Shown in pieces: positions 27,050-36,387 of a stretch of 64,000 nucleotides of DNA. The DNA is taken from positions 1,426,001-1,490,000 of the forward strand of contig NZ_JACDXU010000001.1 in assembly GCF_020539485.1 (NCBI RefSeq). The letters run 5' to 3'. Numbering within the stretch: position 1 is the stretch's first letter; each line of letters starts with the position of its first letter. The stretch is from Fulverythrobacter ferritrahens (GTDB lineage Bacteria; Pseudomonadota; Alphaproteobacteria; Sphingomonadales; Sphingomonadaceae). A program made the translations under genes and the position numbers. A model generated the notes under the pieces. The model searched no databases. It was not told where the DNA came from and saw only the letters and a program-made list of their open reading frames with translations.

Positions 27050-29560
27050 TCAGAAGCGGCGCTTGACCGAGACCGCCCATTCGCGCGGACGGCCGGGCTG
27101 GCCCAGTGCGAACCAGCCGTTGTAGAACTTGTTCAGATAATAGAAGTTATCGAACAGGTTGGTAACCTCAAGGGCTACGGACCAGTCCTTATCCTCGGTC
27201 TGATAGGTCAGGCGGGCATTGGCCAGCGTGTAGCTGTCCACCTTCGATATCTCGTTACAGGCGAAGTTGCCGCAATAGCCGGGCGTATAAGCCACGTCGA
27301 TCCGCGGGGTCAGCGTGCCTGCATCGCCGAGCAGGATTTCATACTGCGCGCCAATGCTCCACTTCCAGTCGCCGATGCCCGGGCGGCTGGAGCCGACGAC
27401 GATCGAGGTCGTCGGGTAGTTGACCTTCGTGAACTCGAAGTCGGTCAGGCTCAGCGATCCGTCGATGGTCAGGCCTTCGATGGGGTTGAGCGTGGTTTCA
27501 AGCTCGAAGCCCTTCACCCGCGCGTCGCCCAGGTTCAGATACTGGCCGCACAGGCCTTCGACACCACCCTTGTCGACCGGCAGAGGATTGCCTGCCTCGT
27601 CAAGGCAGGTCTGCGGCGTGCCCTGATAGCCGACATAATCCATGTAGAAGGCAGAGGCGTTGATCCGCAGAATCCGGTCGAACAGATCGGCCTTGAAGCC
27701 CACTTCATAGGAATTCAGCTTTTCCGGCCCGAAGGAACGGATCTGGTAATAGCTATAGGGACGCGGCGCCACGCCGCCCGCCTTGTGGCCGGTCGAGAAC
27801 TGGGCATAGGCCATGACATCAGGCGTGATCTTGTAGGAAAGCACCGCGCGGTAATCGACGATGGTTTCCTTGTAGGTGCCCACCTGCCCGCTCAGCGGGT
27901 TGGTCGGGTTGCTCAGCGGCAGATAATCGCCCACCCCATCGGGATTGTAGCGGCCATAGGTGTAATCCTTCTGCTCGCTCGTCACGCGGATGCCGCCTTC
28001 CAGCGTCAGGCCCGGTGCCATCTGCCATGCGGCATTACCGAAGCCTGCCCACACGGTCATGTCGGCCGTATCGTCGTTGATGAAGGAGAAGGTCGGCTTC
28101 TGCGGCGTGCCGAAGCCCGAGAAGGGCGAGTGGATGCGGCCGTTATAGCGCGTGCTGGCATCGTAATAGATGCCGCCGACGGTCACATTCAGCGCATCTT
28201 CCATGAAGTTGCCCGAAAGGCGCACTTCCTGGCTGAACTGCTTGTGGCTGAAATAGCTGGGCACCGCACCGATGAAGGCCACCGGCGAGTTGTCATTATC
28301 GTCCGAGCTGAAGGAATCGTAGGTGCGATAGCCGGTGATCGACTTGAAGGCGATGTTATCCGCCACTTCGTAATCGACCACGCCCGAGACGCCCCAGCCT
28401 TCAACCTGGTTGGCAGGCTTCGTGAACACCGGCCCATTCGGGGCGCCGGGGGTCGCTGCGGCATCGATCGCACGATAGGTCACGCCCGGATCGTAGAAAT
28501 TGGCGTAGCTGGCGAAGGGATCGTTCAGCACTGCCCCGGCCCGGCGATACTGGCCATAGGTCACGAAGCGGTTGTCGAAAGGCACGCCCTGATAGGCGAT
28601 GCTGCCATTCTGGCGATTGGTGATTTCGGCACTGGCGATCAGCGTGGAAGCCGGAGTTTCCGACGTATCCTTGGTGTAATCCCCGGTGATGTTGATTTCC
28701 AGCGGGCTGCCCTGAGGGGCGATCCGCAGCGATCCGCGCACGGCGAACATCGATTGCGCCCCGAGCGTACCCAGCTTGCAATCGCCGCTGGCAAGCTGCG
28801 GAATGGCCGCCTGAGAGGGATCGATCGCACTGGTGCCCGGCTGGACATAGGGATCGTTCGGGTTGACGCAGGCATAATCATAACGGGTAACATAGCCGTC
28901 ACGGTTGCGCATCACGCCGGTAACGCGGGCGAAGACGGCATCTTCCACCACCGTGAAGTCCGCGCTGGCCTTCATGTCCACGCGATTGAAAGCGCCGAGC
29001 GTGGCTTCAACGAAGCCGCCCTCGCCCTGCGGCTTGCGCGAATAGAGCTTGATGGCGCCGCCCTGCGAATTCATGCCGGCAAGCGTGCCCTGCGGCCCGC
29101 GCAGCACTTCCACGCGCTCCAGATCGGTCAGGTCGAAGGCCGATGCCGTGACCGTGCCGAAATAGATGTCGTCCACATAGATGCCGACGCCCGGCTCCAC
29201 CGAGGGGCTCTGGTCCGCCTGGCCGACGCCGCGGATATAGGCCCGCATGGAAGCGCCCGAGCCCGAGGGGTTCTGCTGCAGCAGCACGTTGGGCGCCTGG
29301 GCGGCGATGTCGGTCAGCTTGGTCTGGCTGCGGGCTTCCAGCAATTCGCCGCTGACGGCGGTGATGGAAAGCGGCGTGTCCTGGATATTCTGTTCGCGCA
29401 TCTGCGCGGTAACGACGATCACATTAGCGTCGTTCGCGTTTTCATCCTGCGCGATTGCAGGAGATGCAGCCATGGAAATGCCGAGCGCGAGCGCGGCGGT
29501 GGAAATGCGCGATCTGGACACAATGCTGCGCGCGCCAAGCGAATTGCTTGTCCGGGACAT
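27050..29560 (-). CDS. TonB-dependent outer-membrane receptor
   Basis: An 836-residue receptor without an STN domain. The signal peptide is long (to about residue 36, SPAIAQ). A TonB box-like VIVVTAQ is followed by the plug (about 55-170, with RVEVLRGPQGTLAGMNSQGGAIKL) and a barrel ending in WAVSVKRRF. The ATG at 29560 is used because it begins the exported-protein N-terminus with an AGGAAAATTGAGG stretch before it. It leads a minus-strand unit with a hydrolase, a PQQ dehydrogenase, a duplicated CxxxC protein and a membrane protein, and is divergent from an AraC regulator. This makes substrate import, not iron acquisition, the likelier role. Confidence 0.92.
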   Translation of the reverse strand: MSRTSNSLGARSIVSRSRISTAALALGISMAASPAIAQDENANDANVIVVTAQMREQNIQDTPLSITAVSGELLEARSQTKLTDIAAQAPNVLLQQNPSGSGASMRAYIRGVGQADQSPSVEPGVGIYVDDIYFGTVTASAFDLTDLERVEVLRGPQGTLAGMNSQGGAIKLYSRKPQGEGGFVEATLGAFNRVDMKASADFTVVEDAVFARVTGVMRNRDGYVTRYDYACVNPNDPYVQPGTSAIDPSQAAIPQLASGDCKLGTLGAQSMFAVRGSLRIAPQGSPLEINITGDYTKDTSETPASTLIASAEITNRQNGSIAYQGVPFDNRFVTYGQYRRAGAVLNDPFASYANFYDPGVTYRAIDAAATPGAPNGPVFTKPANQVEGWGVSGVVDYEVADNIAFKSITGYRTYDSFSSDDNDNSPVAFIGAVPSYFSHKQFSQEVRLSGNFMEDALNVTVGGIYYDASTRYNGRIHSPFSGFGTPQKPTFSFINDDTADMTVWAGFGNAAWQMAPGLTLEGGIRVTSEQKDYTYGRYNPDGVGDYLPLSNPTNPLSGQVGTYKETIVDYRAVLSYKITPDVMAYAQFSTGHKAGGVAPRPYSYYQIRSFGPEKLNSYEVGFKADLFDRILRINASAFYMDYVGYQGTPQTCLDEAGNPLPVDKGGVEGLCGQYLNLGDARVKGFELETTLNPIEGLTIDGSLSLTDFEFTKVNYPTTSIVVGSSRPGIGDWKWSIGAQYEILLGDAGTLTPRIDVAYTPGYCGNFACNEISKVDSYTLANARLTYQTEDKDWSVALEVTNLFDNFYYLNKFYNGWFALGQPGRPREWAVSVKRRF

Positions 29561-29624
29561 CCTCAATTTTCCTTCTCCCACGCCGTTTCGCCCAAGGATG
29601 CACTCATTCTGGCGCATCGCCTGA

Positions 29625-29679
29625 CCGGTACGGCTTCCTTTTGGTGCGCACGCGCCTTTTGGGCACGCGCCGGTACAGG
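29625..29679. promoter_or_regulatory. Repeat-rich divergent promoter region, candidate AraC sites
   Basis: Between the TonB receptor and the AraC gene there are two direct copies of CCGGTACRG (29625-29633 and 29670-29678) and two of GCACGCGCC (29648-29656 and 29663-29671, 15 bases apart). AraC-family activators usually bind direct repeats, so this is a plausible operator, but it is pattern evidence only. Confidence 0.35.
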
Positions 29680-29739
29680 CATCGTCTTGCCTTTTCCGCC
29701 ACCCTCCTTACCCTTGCTTGCCGGGGGAGGCTTTGACTG

Positions 29740-30711
29740 ATGTGGAGTGACGGCTTGCCGCAATTGGAAGCCCTGCCGGCCGATGTGATCGGCCCGGTGG
29801 TGGATTTGCGGCGCGTGGAGGAAGAACAGCGTTACCTGATGTGGACTCAGGCCGCGCGCAAATCCTTCCCGGGCCTTACGGTGCGTTTTGAAGGAGATAT
29901 GCCGGCATCCGGCATGATCCGCCGCATTCCGATCAGTTCGGGCGACCTGTTCGAAATCGAATCCGCACCAGTTGAAGTCAACTTTCGCCCCTCCCCTTCC
30001 GCCGACGGCTCTTTCATTTCGATCATGGTGCAGGCCGAAGGCTCCACCACGGTCCAGCAGGGCCAGCAACGCAGCGGCCTGGCCAAGGGCGACATGTGCC
30101 TTTTGGACGAAGCCTGCAGCTTCAAGATCATCGGTGAGGACTGGAGCCGGATCTGCTTCCTGCGCCTGCCGCGCCTGCAGGTTCTGGCGCGGCACCCCCA
30201 GCTGGAACGCTATTTCGCATCGGCCATGCCCTCTGCCGATGCGGGCACGCGGCTGCTGGCCGATCTCCTGCTGCGCCTGTTCTGGGATGCTCCGCTGCTG
30301 AGCGACGCGCAGCACCGCGCGATGCTGGGCGGGCTGATCCACCTGCTGGGCGTGGCGAGCCCCCGCCCCGTGGACAGTGCCGAGCATGACTGGCGCGTCC
30401 GCCGCGCGGTGGACTTCATCGAGCAGAATCTCGCCCTGCCCGGCCTTTCGGCGGAAGATGTCGCGCGGGATCAGCGCATCAGTCGCCGCCGGCTGGATCA
30501 GATCATGCAGGAAAAGCTCGGCCGGTCGATCGCGGCCTGCCTGTGGACCCGCAGGCTCGCCCAGGCAGCCCAGGACCTGAGAGAGCCCGCGCGGGCGGGC
30601 GAATCGATTGCGCAGATCGCCTTCGCCAACGGCTTTGGGGACGCGGCCCATTTCACTCGCGCCTTCAAGCGGCGCTACGGCGTCACGCCCGGCCAATGGC
30701 GGGTTATCTAG
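29740..30711 (+). CDS. AraC family transcriptional regulator
   Basis: A 323-residue regulator. The N-terminal about 200 residues form a ligand-binding/dimerisation domain of the AraC-binding-domain-like type. The C-terminal DNA-binding domain (about 225-323) has two helix-turn-helix units: LSAEDVARDQRISRRRLDQI and SIAQIAFANGFGDAAHFTRA, followed by FKRRYGVTPGQWR. GGGGGAGG lies about ten bases before the ATG. It diverges from the TonB-receptor unit and precedes the SMP-30/SnoaL/PQQ unit by 142 bp, the position expected of the activator of both. Confidence 0.92.
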   Translation: MWSDGLPQLEALPADVIGPVVDLRRVEEEQRYLMWTQAARKSFPGLTVRFEGDMPASGMIRRIPISSGDLFEIESAPVEVNFRPSPSADGSFISIMVQAEGSTTVQQGQQRSGLAKGDMCLLDEACSFKIIGEDWSRICFLRLPRLQVLARHPQLERYFASAMPSADAGTRLLADLLLRLFWDAPLLSDAQHRAMLGGLIHLLGVASPRPVDSAEHDWRVRRAVDFIEQNLALPGLSAEDVARDQRISRRRLDQIMQEKLGRSIAACLWTRRLAQAAQDLREPARAGESIAQIAFANGFGDAAHFTRAFKRRYGVTPGQWRVI

Positions 30712-30853
30712 CGCCGAAGCGCTCGGCTCTCTCCGCCTCGGTCAAGCAGCCATTCCAAATAGGACCAGTTGCACCCCTTTTCATGCGCGCCTGCGCGTCT
30801 ATCATGACGCGTTCCGCACGAGAGGCGGGATGAGGTAAAGGGGAGAGATCACG

Positions 30854-31846
30854 ATGGCTGACCGCTCACGCGGCCGGTGCCAGGACATATGCGGCAAATG
30901 GACGGCGAAGGCTCTGAAGGGGCTGATGCTGGCCAGCTGCATCGGGGGCCTCAGTGCCGCCCATGCCGCGGCCGCCGATATTCCGATCAATGGCAGCCGG
31001 GTCTTTCCCGAAAGCATCAGCGCCGATCTGGATGGCAACATCTATATCGGCAGCGTCAGCGGAACCGTCTATCGCGTGGAAAGCGAAGGCAAGACGGCAG
31101 AGCCCTGGATCGTACCCGGCCCGCAAAACGGCCTCACATCTTTGTTCGGCGTTCTGGCTGACGAAAATCGCGGCCTGCTGTGGGTGTGCAACAATCCCCC
31201 CTTCGGCGGCCCGCCCCCGCCGGGCGCGAAGTCCGGCCTCAAGAGCTTCGATCTCCAGTCCGGCGAATTGAAGGGCACCTACGATTTCCCCGGCGAAGGC
31301 CCCTTCGCCTGCAATGACATCACGATCCGCAATCTGGCCGATCTCTATGTTACCGACACTGCGGGCGGGCGCATCTTCCATCTCGCCCCCGATGCGGAAA
31401 AGCTGGAACTCTTCGCGCAAGACCCGGAACTGGTCGGCGTGGACGGCATCGCCGTTGCCGGTGACGGCACGATCTACATCAACAATGTCCGCATGAATCT
31501 GGTCCAGCGGGTGAACCTGAAGGCGGATGGCAGCTATGCTGGCCTGACCGCGCTCACCCTGTCGGAACCGGTCAACGGACCGGACGCCCTGCGACTGGTG
31601 GGCGGTAATCTCTTCCTCCAGGCCGAAGGGCCCGGCGGGCGCGTGACCTATGTGGAAGTGGAAGGCGACAAGGCCAAAATCATCCCGATCCGCACCGGCC
31701 TCGATTCCTCGCCCGGCGTCACCCATGTCGATGGCGTTGCCTATGCCACCGAAGGCAAGATCGGCTATCTGTTCGACCCCGCGCTGAAGGACAAGAACCC
31801 CGATCCCTTCATCATCCGGGCCTTCCCCCTGCCGGAGCTGCCGTGA
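30854..31846 (+). CDS. Secreted SMP-30/gluconolactonase-like beta-propeller
   Basis: A 330-residue protein with an N-terminal signal (LMLASCIGGLSAAHAAAA, about residues 22-40) and a propeller of SMP-30/NHL style repeats (FPESISADLDGNIYIGSVSG, LADLYVTDTAGGRIF, VDGIAVAGDGTIYINN). Relatives include lactonases and strictosidine synthase-like proteins with a central metal ion. A secreted lactone hydrolase or a substrate-binding propeller is possible. AAAGGGGAGAG precedes the ATG. It is the first of seven genes that follow each other with overlaps or gaps under 150 bases. Confidence 0.82.
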   Translation: MADRSRGRCQDICGKWTAKALKGLMLASCIGGLSAAHAAAADIPINGSRVFPESISADLDGNIYIGSVSGTVYRVESEGKTAEPWIVPGPQNGLTSLFGVLADENRGLLWVCNNPPFGGPPPPGAKSGLKSFDLQSGELKGTYDFPGEGPFACNDITIRNLADLYVTDTAGGRIFHLAPDAEKLELFAQDPELVGVDGIAVAGDGTIYINNVRMNLVQRVNLKADGSYAGLTALTLSEPVNGPDALRLVGGNLFLQAEGPGGRVTYVEVEGDKAKIIPIRTGLDSSPGVTHVDGVAYATEGKIGYLFDPALKDKNPDPFIIRAFPLPELP

Positions 31847-32568
31847 TGAACCGGGTTCTGATCCTCGCGCTGGCAGGGGCCGCGATTGCCCTGCCCCAAC
31901 CCGCCGCCGCACAGAAGCTGTCGCAGGCCCAGATCAATGCTCAGGCCGATGCGCTCACCGCGCGGGTCGAGAAGCTGGAAGGCACCCGCGCAGTCAAGAA
32001 GCTGCAGCGCGCCTTCGGCTATTACGTCGACCGCGGATTGTGGGGAGAAGCCGCCGATCTGTTCACGGATGACGGCACGATCGAGATCGGCGTGGACGGC
32101 GTCTATGTCGGCAAGACCCGTATCCGCGAATATCTCAAGCGCCTGCATGGCGGGCAGGAAGGGCTGATCTACGGCCAGCTCAACGAATGGGTCACGCTCC
32201 AGCCTTCCGTCGATATCGCCGGTGACGGCCGCTCGGCCACAGCGCGCTGGCGCGATCTGGGCATGCTCGGCCAGTACAAGAAGCACGCCGAATGGCGCGA
32301 CGGCATTTACGAGAACACCTATGAGAAAGGCGCTGACGGGATCTGGCGGATCAAATCGCTGCATCTCTACGTCAACTTCCTCGCCCCCTATCAAAAGGGC
32401 TGGGCGCGGTTGACGCCGGGCGAAGGGCTGGTCCAGTCCGAAGCGGCGAAGGCCTATCCGGCGGATCGTCCGCCCACGGCCAGCTACAGGCCCTTCCCGG
32501 AAGTTCAGGTGCCGCCCTTCCAGGCCCCCAATCCCGCGACCGGCAAGCCGGTGAAGGGAGGCAAGTGA
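31846..32568 (+). CDS. Secreted SnoaL-like protein, tandem copy 1
   Basis: A 240-residue exported protein. The signal peptide is cleaved near AAAQK (about residue 22). A short helix with heptad-like spacing (LTARVEKLEGTRAVKKLQRAFGYYVDRGLW) leads into a SnoaL_4-type NTF2 fold with LFTDDGTIEIGVDGVYVG. The C-terminal tail is proline-rich and ends near ATGKPVKGGK. The ATG at 31846 shares one base with the SMP-30 stop (TGATG). It is the first of three homologous neighbours, and the tail PP-F-x-x-P-N/H-P-x-T-G-K motif is shared by all three. No catalytic residues can be assigned. Confidence 0.82.
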   Translation: MNRVLILALAGAAIALPQPAAAQKLSQAQINAQADALTARVEKLEGTRAVKKLQRAFGYYVDRGLWGEAADLFTDDGTIEIGVDGVYVGKTRIREYLKRLHGGQEGLIYGQLNEWVTLQPSVDIAGDGRSATARWRDLGMLGQYKKHAEWRDGIYENTYEKGADGIWRIKSLHLYVNFLAPYQKGWARLTPGEGLVQSEAAKAYPADRPPTASYRPFPEVQVPPFQAPNPATGKPVKGGK

Positions 32569-33329
32569 TGCGTCGTTTCAAATCCATGCAGGCCCTGATC
32601 CTGGCCACGGCAGCCCTTGCATCGGCCACGCCCGCTTTCGCCCAGAGCCCCATCCCCCAGAGCCCCATCCCCCAAAGCCAGAGCCCCGAAGCCCGCCTTG
32701 CCGCCTATCGTGAGCGGGTGGAGCGGCTGGAGGATCAGGACGCGATCGAAAACCTCCAGGCCGATTACGGATATTATTTCGACAAGGGCCTGTGGGACGA
32801 TGTGGCCGATCTGTTCAGCAAGGACGGCAGCTTCGAATATGGCCAGCGCGGCGTCTATATCGGGCGCGAGCGTATTCGCCGCGCGCTGTTGCTGTTCGGC
32901 CCGAACGGCCTCGCTCCAGCCCATCTCAACAACCACATGCAGCTGCAAAGCGTGGTGGTTGTATCGAAGGATGGAAACAGCGCCACGGGCCGCTGGCAGG
33001 GCATGGTGATGCTGAGCGAACCGGGCCAGAACGGCGTCTGGGGCGTAGGCATCTACGAGAACAAATATGTGAAGGAAGGCGGCGTCTGGAAAATTTCCAG
33101 CCTGCATTTCTATCCCACCGCAATGACCGATTACGATCTGGGCTTCATGAAATCGACCTTGCCGATGGAGGGAATGAGCGCCCTGTTCCCGCCCGACAGG
33201 CCGCCCACGGAAGTCTATCGCACGCTGCCGGGCAATTATATCCCGCCCTTCAGCTTCGATCACCCGGTAACGGGCAAGTCGCTGAAAGACCTGCCGCAGC
33301 CGCCCGACGATGTGCTGGGGAGAAAGTGA
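32568..33329 (+). CDS. Secreted SnoaL-like protein, tandem copy 2
   Basis: A 253-residue homologue of its neighbours. A signal peptide (cleavage near AFAQ) is followed by a small proline/serine repeat (SPIPQ repeated two to three times), the LEDQDAIENLQADYGYYFDKGLW helix, and the NTF2-like domain with LFSKDGSFEYGQRGVYIG and NNHMQLQSVVVV. The tail has FDHPVTGKSL. A GGGAGG signal lies just before the start, and the ATG shares one base with the upstream stop (TGATG), so ribosomes likely pass from gene to gene. Function unknown. Confidence 0.82.
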   Translation: MRRFKSMQALILATAALASATPAFAQSPIPQSPIPQSQSPEARLAAYRERVERLEDQDAIENLQADYGYYFDKGLWDDVADLFSKDGSFEYGQRGVYIGRERIRRALLLFGPNGLAPAHLNNHMQLQSVVVVSKDGNSATGRWQGMVMLSEPGQNGVWGVGIYENKYVKEGGVWKISSLHFYPTAMTDYDLGFMKSTLPMEGMSALFPPDRPPTEVYRTLPGNYIPPFSFDHPVTGKSLKDLPQPPDDVLGRK

Positions 33330-34135
33330 TGAAGATGCGTATTCTTCTCGCGGCGAGCCTTCTGGCCGCCAGTGCCACCCCCGCCCTCGCCACTCCCGCC
33401 ATCGCGCAGGACAAGACTGCCGGACAGAAGCTCGACCAGCTTGAATCCCGCATCACCCGGCTGGAAGATCTCAACCAGATCGAGATCCTCCAGCGGACCT
33501 ATGGCTATTTCGTGGACAAGGGCCAATGGACCCAGCTTTCCGAGCTGTTCACCGATGATGCCACGCTGGAAATCGGCGGCAAGGGCCTGTTCCTGGGCAA
33601 GAAGCGCGTGCTGGAATATATGCAGACCGCCTTCGGCCCCGATGGCGCCAAGCCGGGCATGCTGGCCAATCACATGCAGTTCCAGCCCGTGCCGGACATC
33701 TCGGCTGACGGGAAAACCGGCTGGGTGCGCAGCCGCGCCTATGTGATGAGCCTGGGCGGCTGGGGCCTGCCGCTTTACGAAAACGAATATCGCAAGGGCG
33801 AGGATGGCATCTGGCGCATCAGCCGCCTGTCCGGCCCCTTCACCATGTACACCAACTGGGAAGGCTGGGGTAAAAACGCGCTGAACAACACCTGGCCGGA
33901 CAAGTTCGATCCGCCGCCGGACCTTCCGCCGTCCACGATCTATCTGACCTATCCGGCCTATTACATCGTGCCGTTCCATTATCCGAACCCGGTAACCGGC
34001 AAGGCGTTCAAGCCCGATATGGACGAAGTGGGCGCCTATCACCGCCCACCGGGCACGCCGGAACAGGCCGCCGCGCTCAAGGTCGGCCGTATGGTCGATG
34101 GAACCCAGCCGATCGCCGAACCGCCCAAGGACTGA
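33329..34135 (+). CDS. Secreted SnoaL-like protein, tandem copy 3
   Basis: A 268-residue homologue. The signal peptide ends near PAIAQ (about residue 27). The predicted coiled helix LDQLESRITRLEDLNQIEIL precedes GYFVDKGQW and the NTF2-like domain with LFTDDATLEIGGKGLFLG and ANHMQFQPV. The tail is longer than in its siblings (HYPNPVTGKAF followed by about 45 more residues). The ATG at 33329 again shares one base with the upstream stop. The next gene, a PQQ dehydrogenase, starts seven bases downstream. A scaffold, isomerase or dehydratase role in the pathway is possible. Confidence 0.82.
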   Translation: MKMRILLAASLLAASATPALATPAIAQDKTAGQKLDQLESRITRLEDLNQIEILQRTYGYFVDKGQWTQLSELFTDDATLEIGGKGLFLGKKRVLEYMQTAFGPDGAKPGMLANHMQFQPVPDISADGKTGWVRSRAYVMSLGGWGLPLYENEYRKGEDGIWRISRLSGPFTMYTNWEGWGKNALNNTWPDKFDPPPDLPPSTIYLTYPAYYIVPFHYPNPVTGKAFKPDMDEVGAYHRPPGTPEQAAALKVGRMVDGTQPIAEPPKD

Positions 34136-34141
34136 TCCCAA

Positions 34142-36241
34142 ATGCCTTTCCGCAAACGCCCCACTGCGCTGGCCGCGGGCCTTCTGGCCCTGTTCCTGGC
34201 GGTTTTCACCTTGCAGGCCGGGAGCCCCGCCATTGCGCAGGGCCCGGCCAGCCTGCTCGCCAATCCGCCTGCCGGTGCCTGGCCGAGCGACGGGCGCGAC
34301 TATACCGCCCAGCGCTATAGCCCGCTGACGCAGATCAACGCCCAGAATGTCGGCCAGCTCGGCCTTGCGTGGTATGCCGATCTCGACACTTATCGCGGGG
34401 TGGAAGGCACACCGATCTATGCCGACGGGGTGCTCTACAACATCCTCGCCTGGAACATCACCACGGCCTATGACGCGAAGACGGGCAAGCCCTTGTGGAC
34501 CTTCGATCCCAAGGTGCCGCGTGAATATGGCCGTTATGCCTGTTGCGAGCCTGTCTCCCGCGGGCTGGCCATGTGGAACGGCAAGATCATCATCGCCACG
34601 CTGGACGGGCGGATGATCGGGCTGGACGCCAGGACCGGCAAGCAGATCTGGTCCACCCAGACTTTCGACCATGACATGCCCTATTCCATCACGGGCGCGC
34701 CGCGCGTGTTCGATGGCAAGGTGGTGGTAGGCCAGTCGGGCGGCGATCTTGGCGTGCGCGGCTTCGTGATCGCGCTGGATGCCGATACGGGCAAGAAGCT
34801 GTGGAAGTTCTTCCTCGCCCCCGGCAACCCGGCTGACGGCCCGGATGGAGAGGCTTCGGATTCCATCATGGAGATGGCGCGCAAGACCTGGCACGGCGAA
34901 TATTGGAAGCTGGGCGGCGGCGCGAATGCCTGGGATTCCATCGCTTACGATCCGGCCAACAAGCTTGTATTCGTGGGCACCGGCAACGGCTCGCCCCTCT
35001 CGCGCTATCACCGCAGCCAGAACAAGGGCGACAATCTGTTCGTCTGCTCCATCGTCGCGCTCCATGCCGATACGGGCACCTATGCCTGGCATTACCAGAT
35101 GGTGCCGGGGGAAGACTGGGATTACACCTGCACATCCTCCATCATCAGCGCCGACCTGAAGATCGGCGGCAAGATGCGGCAGGTGATCATGCAGGCGCCG
35201 AAGAACGGCTTCTTCTATGTGATCGACCGCAAGACCGGGAAGCTGATCAGCGCGGAAACGCATGTGAAGGTGAACTGGGCCTTCGGCATCGACAAGAAGA
35301 CCGGCCGCCCCATCGAGAACCCCGAAACCCGCTATGGCGTAGATCCGGTGCTGGTCTATCCCGGCCCCGGCGGCGCGCATAACTGGTTCCCCATGGCCTT
35401 CAGCCCGCGCACCAAGCTGGCCTATTTCCCGGCCTATCAGTCGGGCATGGTCTATGCGCTGGACCCGAACTTCAAGCCGCAGCCCTTCCGCTCCAATGCG
35501 GGCTGGGGCGGCTATACGGGCGAAGCCATGCAGAAGCGCATGAAGCTGATGGAACAGGCCAATGCGGACGAGAAGGCATGGCTCACTGCCTATGATCCGG
35601 TGAAGCAGAAGATCGCCTGGCAGGTGCCCCTGCCCCGCCACGGCAATGGCGGCGTCTTCGTCACCGCTTCCGACCTTGTCTTTGAAGGCACCACCAAGCA
35701 GACCTTCGCCGCTTTCGATGCGAAGAGCGGCAAGGTCCTGTGGGAATATCCGACGCAGAGCGCGCCGGTTTCCGGCGGCATCACCTATGAGCTGGATGGC
35801 GAGCAATATGTCGCCATCAATGCCGGTTGGGGCGGCGGCGCCGCACAGATCGAGCGCGGGGCGGGCATCGAATTGCCGCGTGCCCCGGCCCGCCTGCTGG
35901 TGTTCAAGCTGGGCGGCACGCAGCAGCTTCCGCCGCTGGCCAAGGCAGAAGCGATCCCCAACCCGCCCCCGCTGCGCGCCAGCGAGGCTTCGGTTGCGCG
36001 CGGGGCGGAGCTGTTCGCCAATACCTGCGCCCTGTGCCACGGGGCCAATGCCAAGGGCGGCGTGAAGGATCTGCGCCACATGACCATGGAAACCCACGGC
36101 AAGTTCAACGACATCGTGCTGAAGGGGATCTATCAGGACAAGGGCATGTCGAGCTTTGCCGACATCCTGAAGCCCGACGATGTGGAGGCGATCCACAATT
36201 ACCTGATCGCCCGCGCCAATGAGGATTGGGGCGGCGACTGA
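34142..36241 (+). CDS. PQQ-dependent quinohemoprotein alcohol dehydrogenase (second copy)
   Basis: A 699-residue periplasmic quinohemoprotein, paralogous to the one at 23855 along its whole length. It has a signal peptide (to about 33), a PQQ propeller with vicinal Cys134-Cys135, and catalytic-type Asp327 in GEDWDYT (Thr at +2, Ca-type). A C-terminal cytochrome c domain carries CALCH (Cys629, Cys632, His633) and a distal Met in KGMSSF. Several loops around the active site differ from its paralogue (for example the HVKVNWAFGIDKKTGRP segment), so the two may act on different stereoisomers or successive alcohols. It is in the middle of the AraC-linked plus-strand unit. Confidence 0.92.
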   Translation: MPFRKRPTALAAGLLALFLAVFTLQAGSPAIAQGPASLLANPPAGAWPSDGRDYTAQRYSPLTQINAQNVGQLGLAWYADLDTYRGVEGTPIYADGVLYNILAWNITTAYDAKTGKPLWTFDPKVPREYGRYACCEPVSRGLAMWNGKIIIATLDGRMIGLDARTGKQIWSTQTFDHDMPYSITGAPRVFDGKVVVGQSGGDLGVRGFVIALDADTGKKLWKFFLAPGNPADGPDGEASDSIMEMARKTWHGEYWKLGGGANAWDSIAYDPANKLVFVGTGNGSPLSRYHRSQNKGDNLFVCSIVALHADTGTYAWHYQMVPGEDWDYTCTSSIISADLKIGGKMRQVIMQAPKNGFFYVIDRKTGKLISAETHVKVNWAFGIDKKTGRPIENPETRYGVDPVLVYPGPGGAHNWFPMAFSPRTKLAYFPAYQSGMVYALDPNFKPQPFRSNAGWGGYTGEAMQKRMKLMEQANADEKAWLTAYDPVKQKIAWQVPLPRHGNGGVFVTASDLVFEGTTKQTFAAFDAKSGKVLWEYPTQSAPVSGGITYELDGEQYVAINAGWGGGAAQIERGAGIELPRAPARLLVFKLGGTQQLPPLAKAEAIPNPPPLRASEASVARGAELFANTCALCHGANAKGGVKDLRHMTMETHGKFNDIVLKGIYQDKGMSSFADILKPDDVEAIHNYLIARANEDWGGD

Positions 36242-36387
36242 CGCCCCTTTCGCCCCGCCCCGGTGCCGTGCGTATCGGGGCGGGCATTTCGTCCAGGCGC
36301 AATCCGCATCCATGGACAAAGTCATCCTTGCCCTCAAATCCCCTGATCGCCTAGCAAGCCTCCAAACAATGGATGGGAGGGGTTTCG

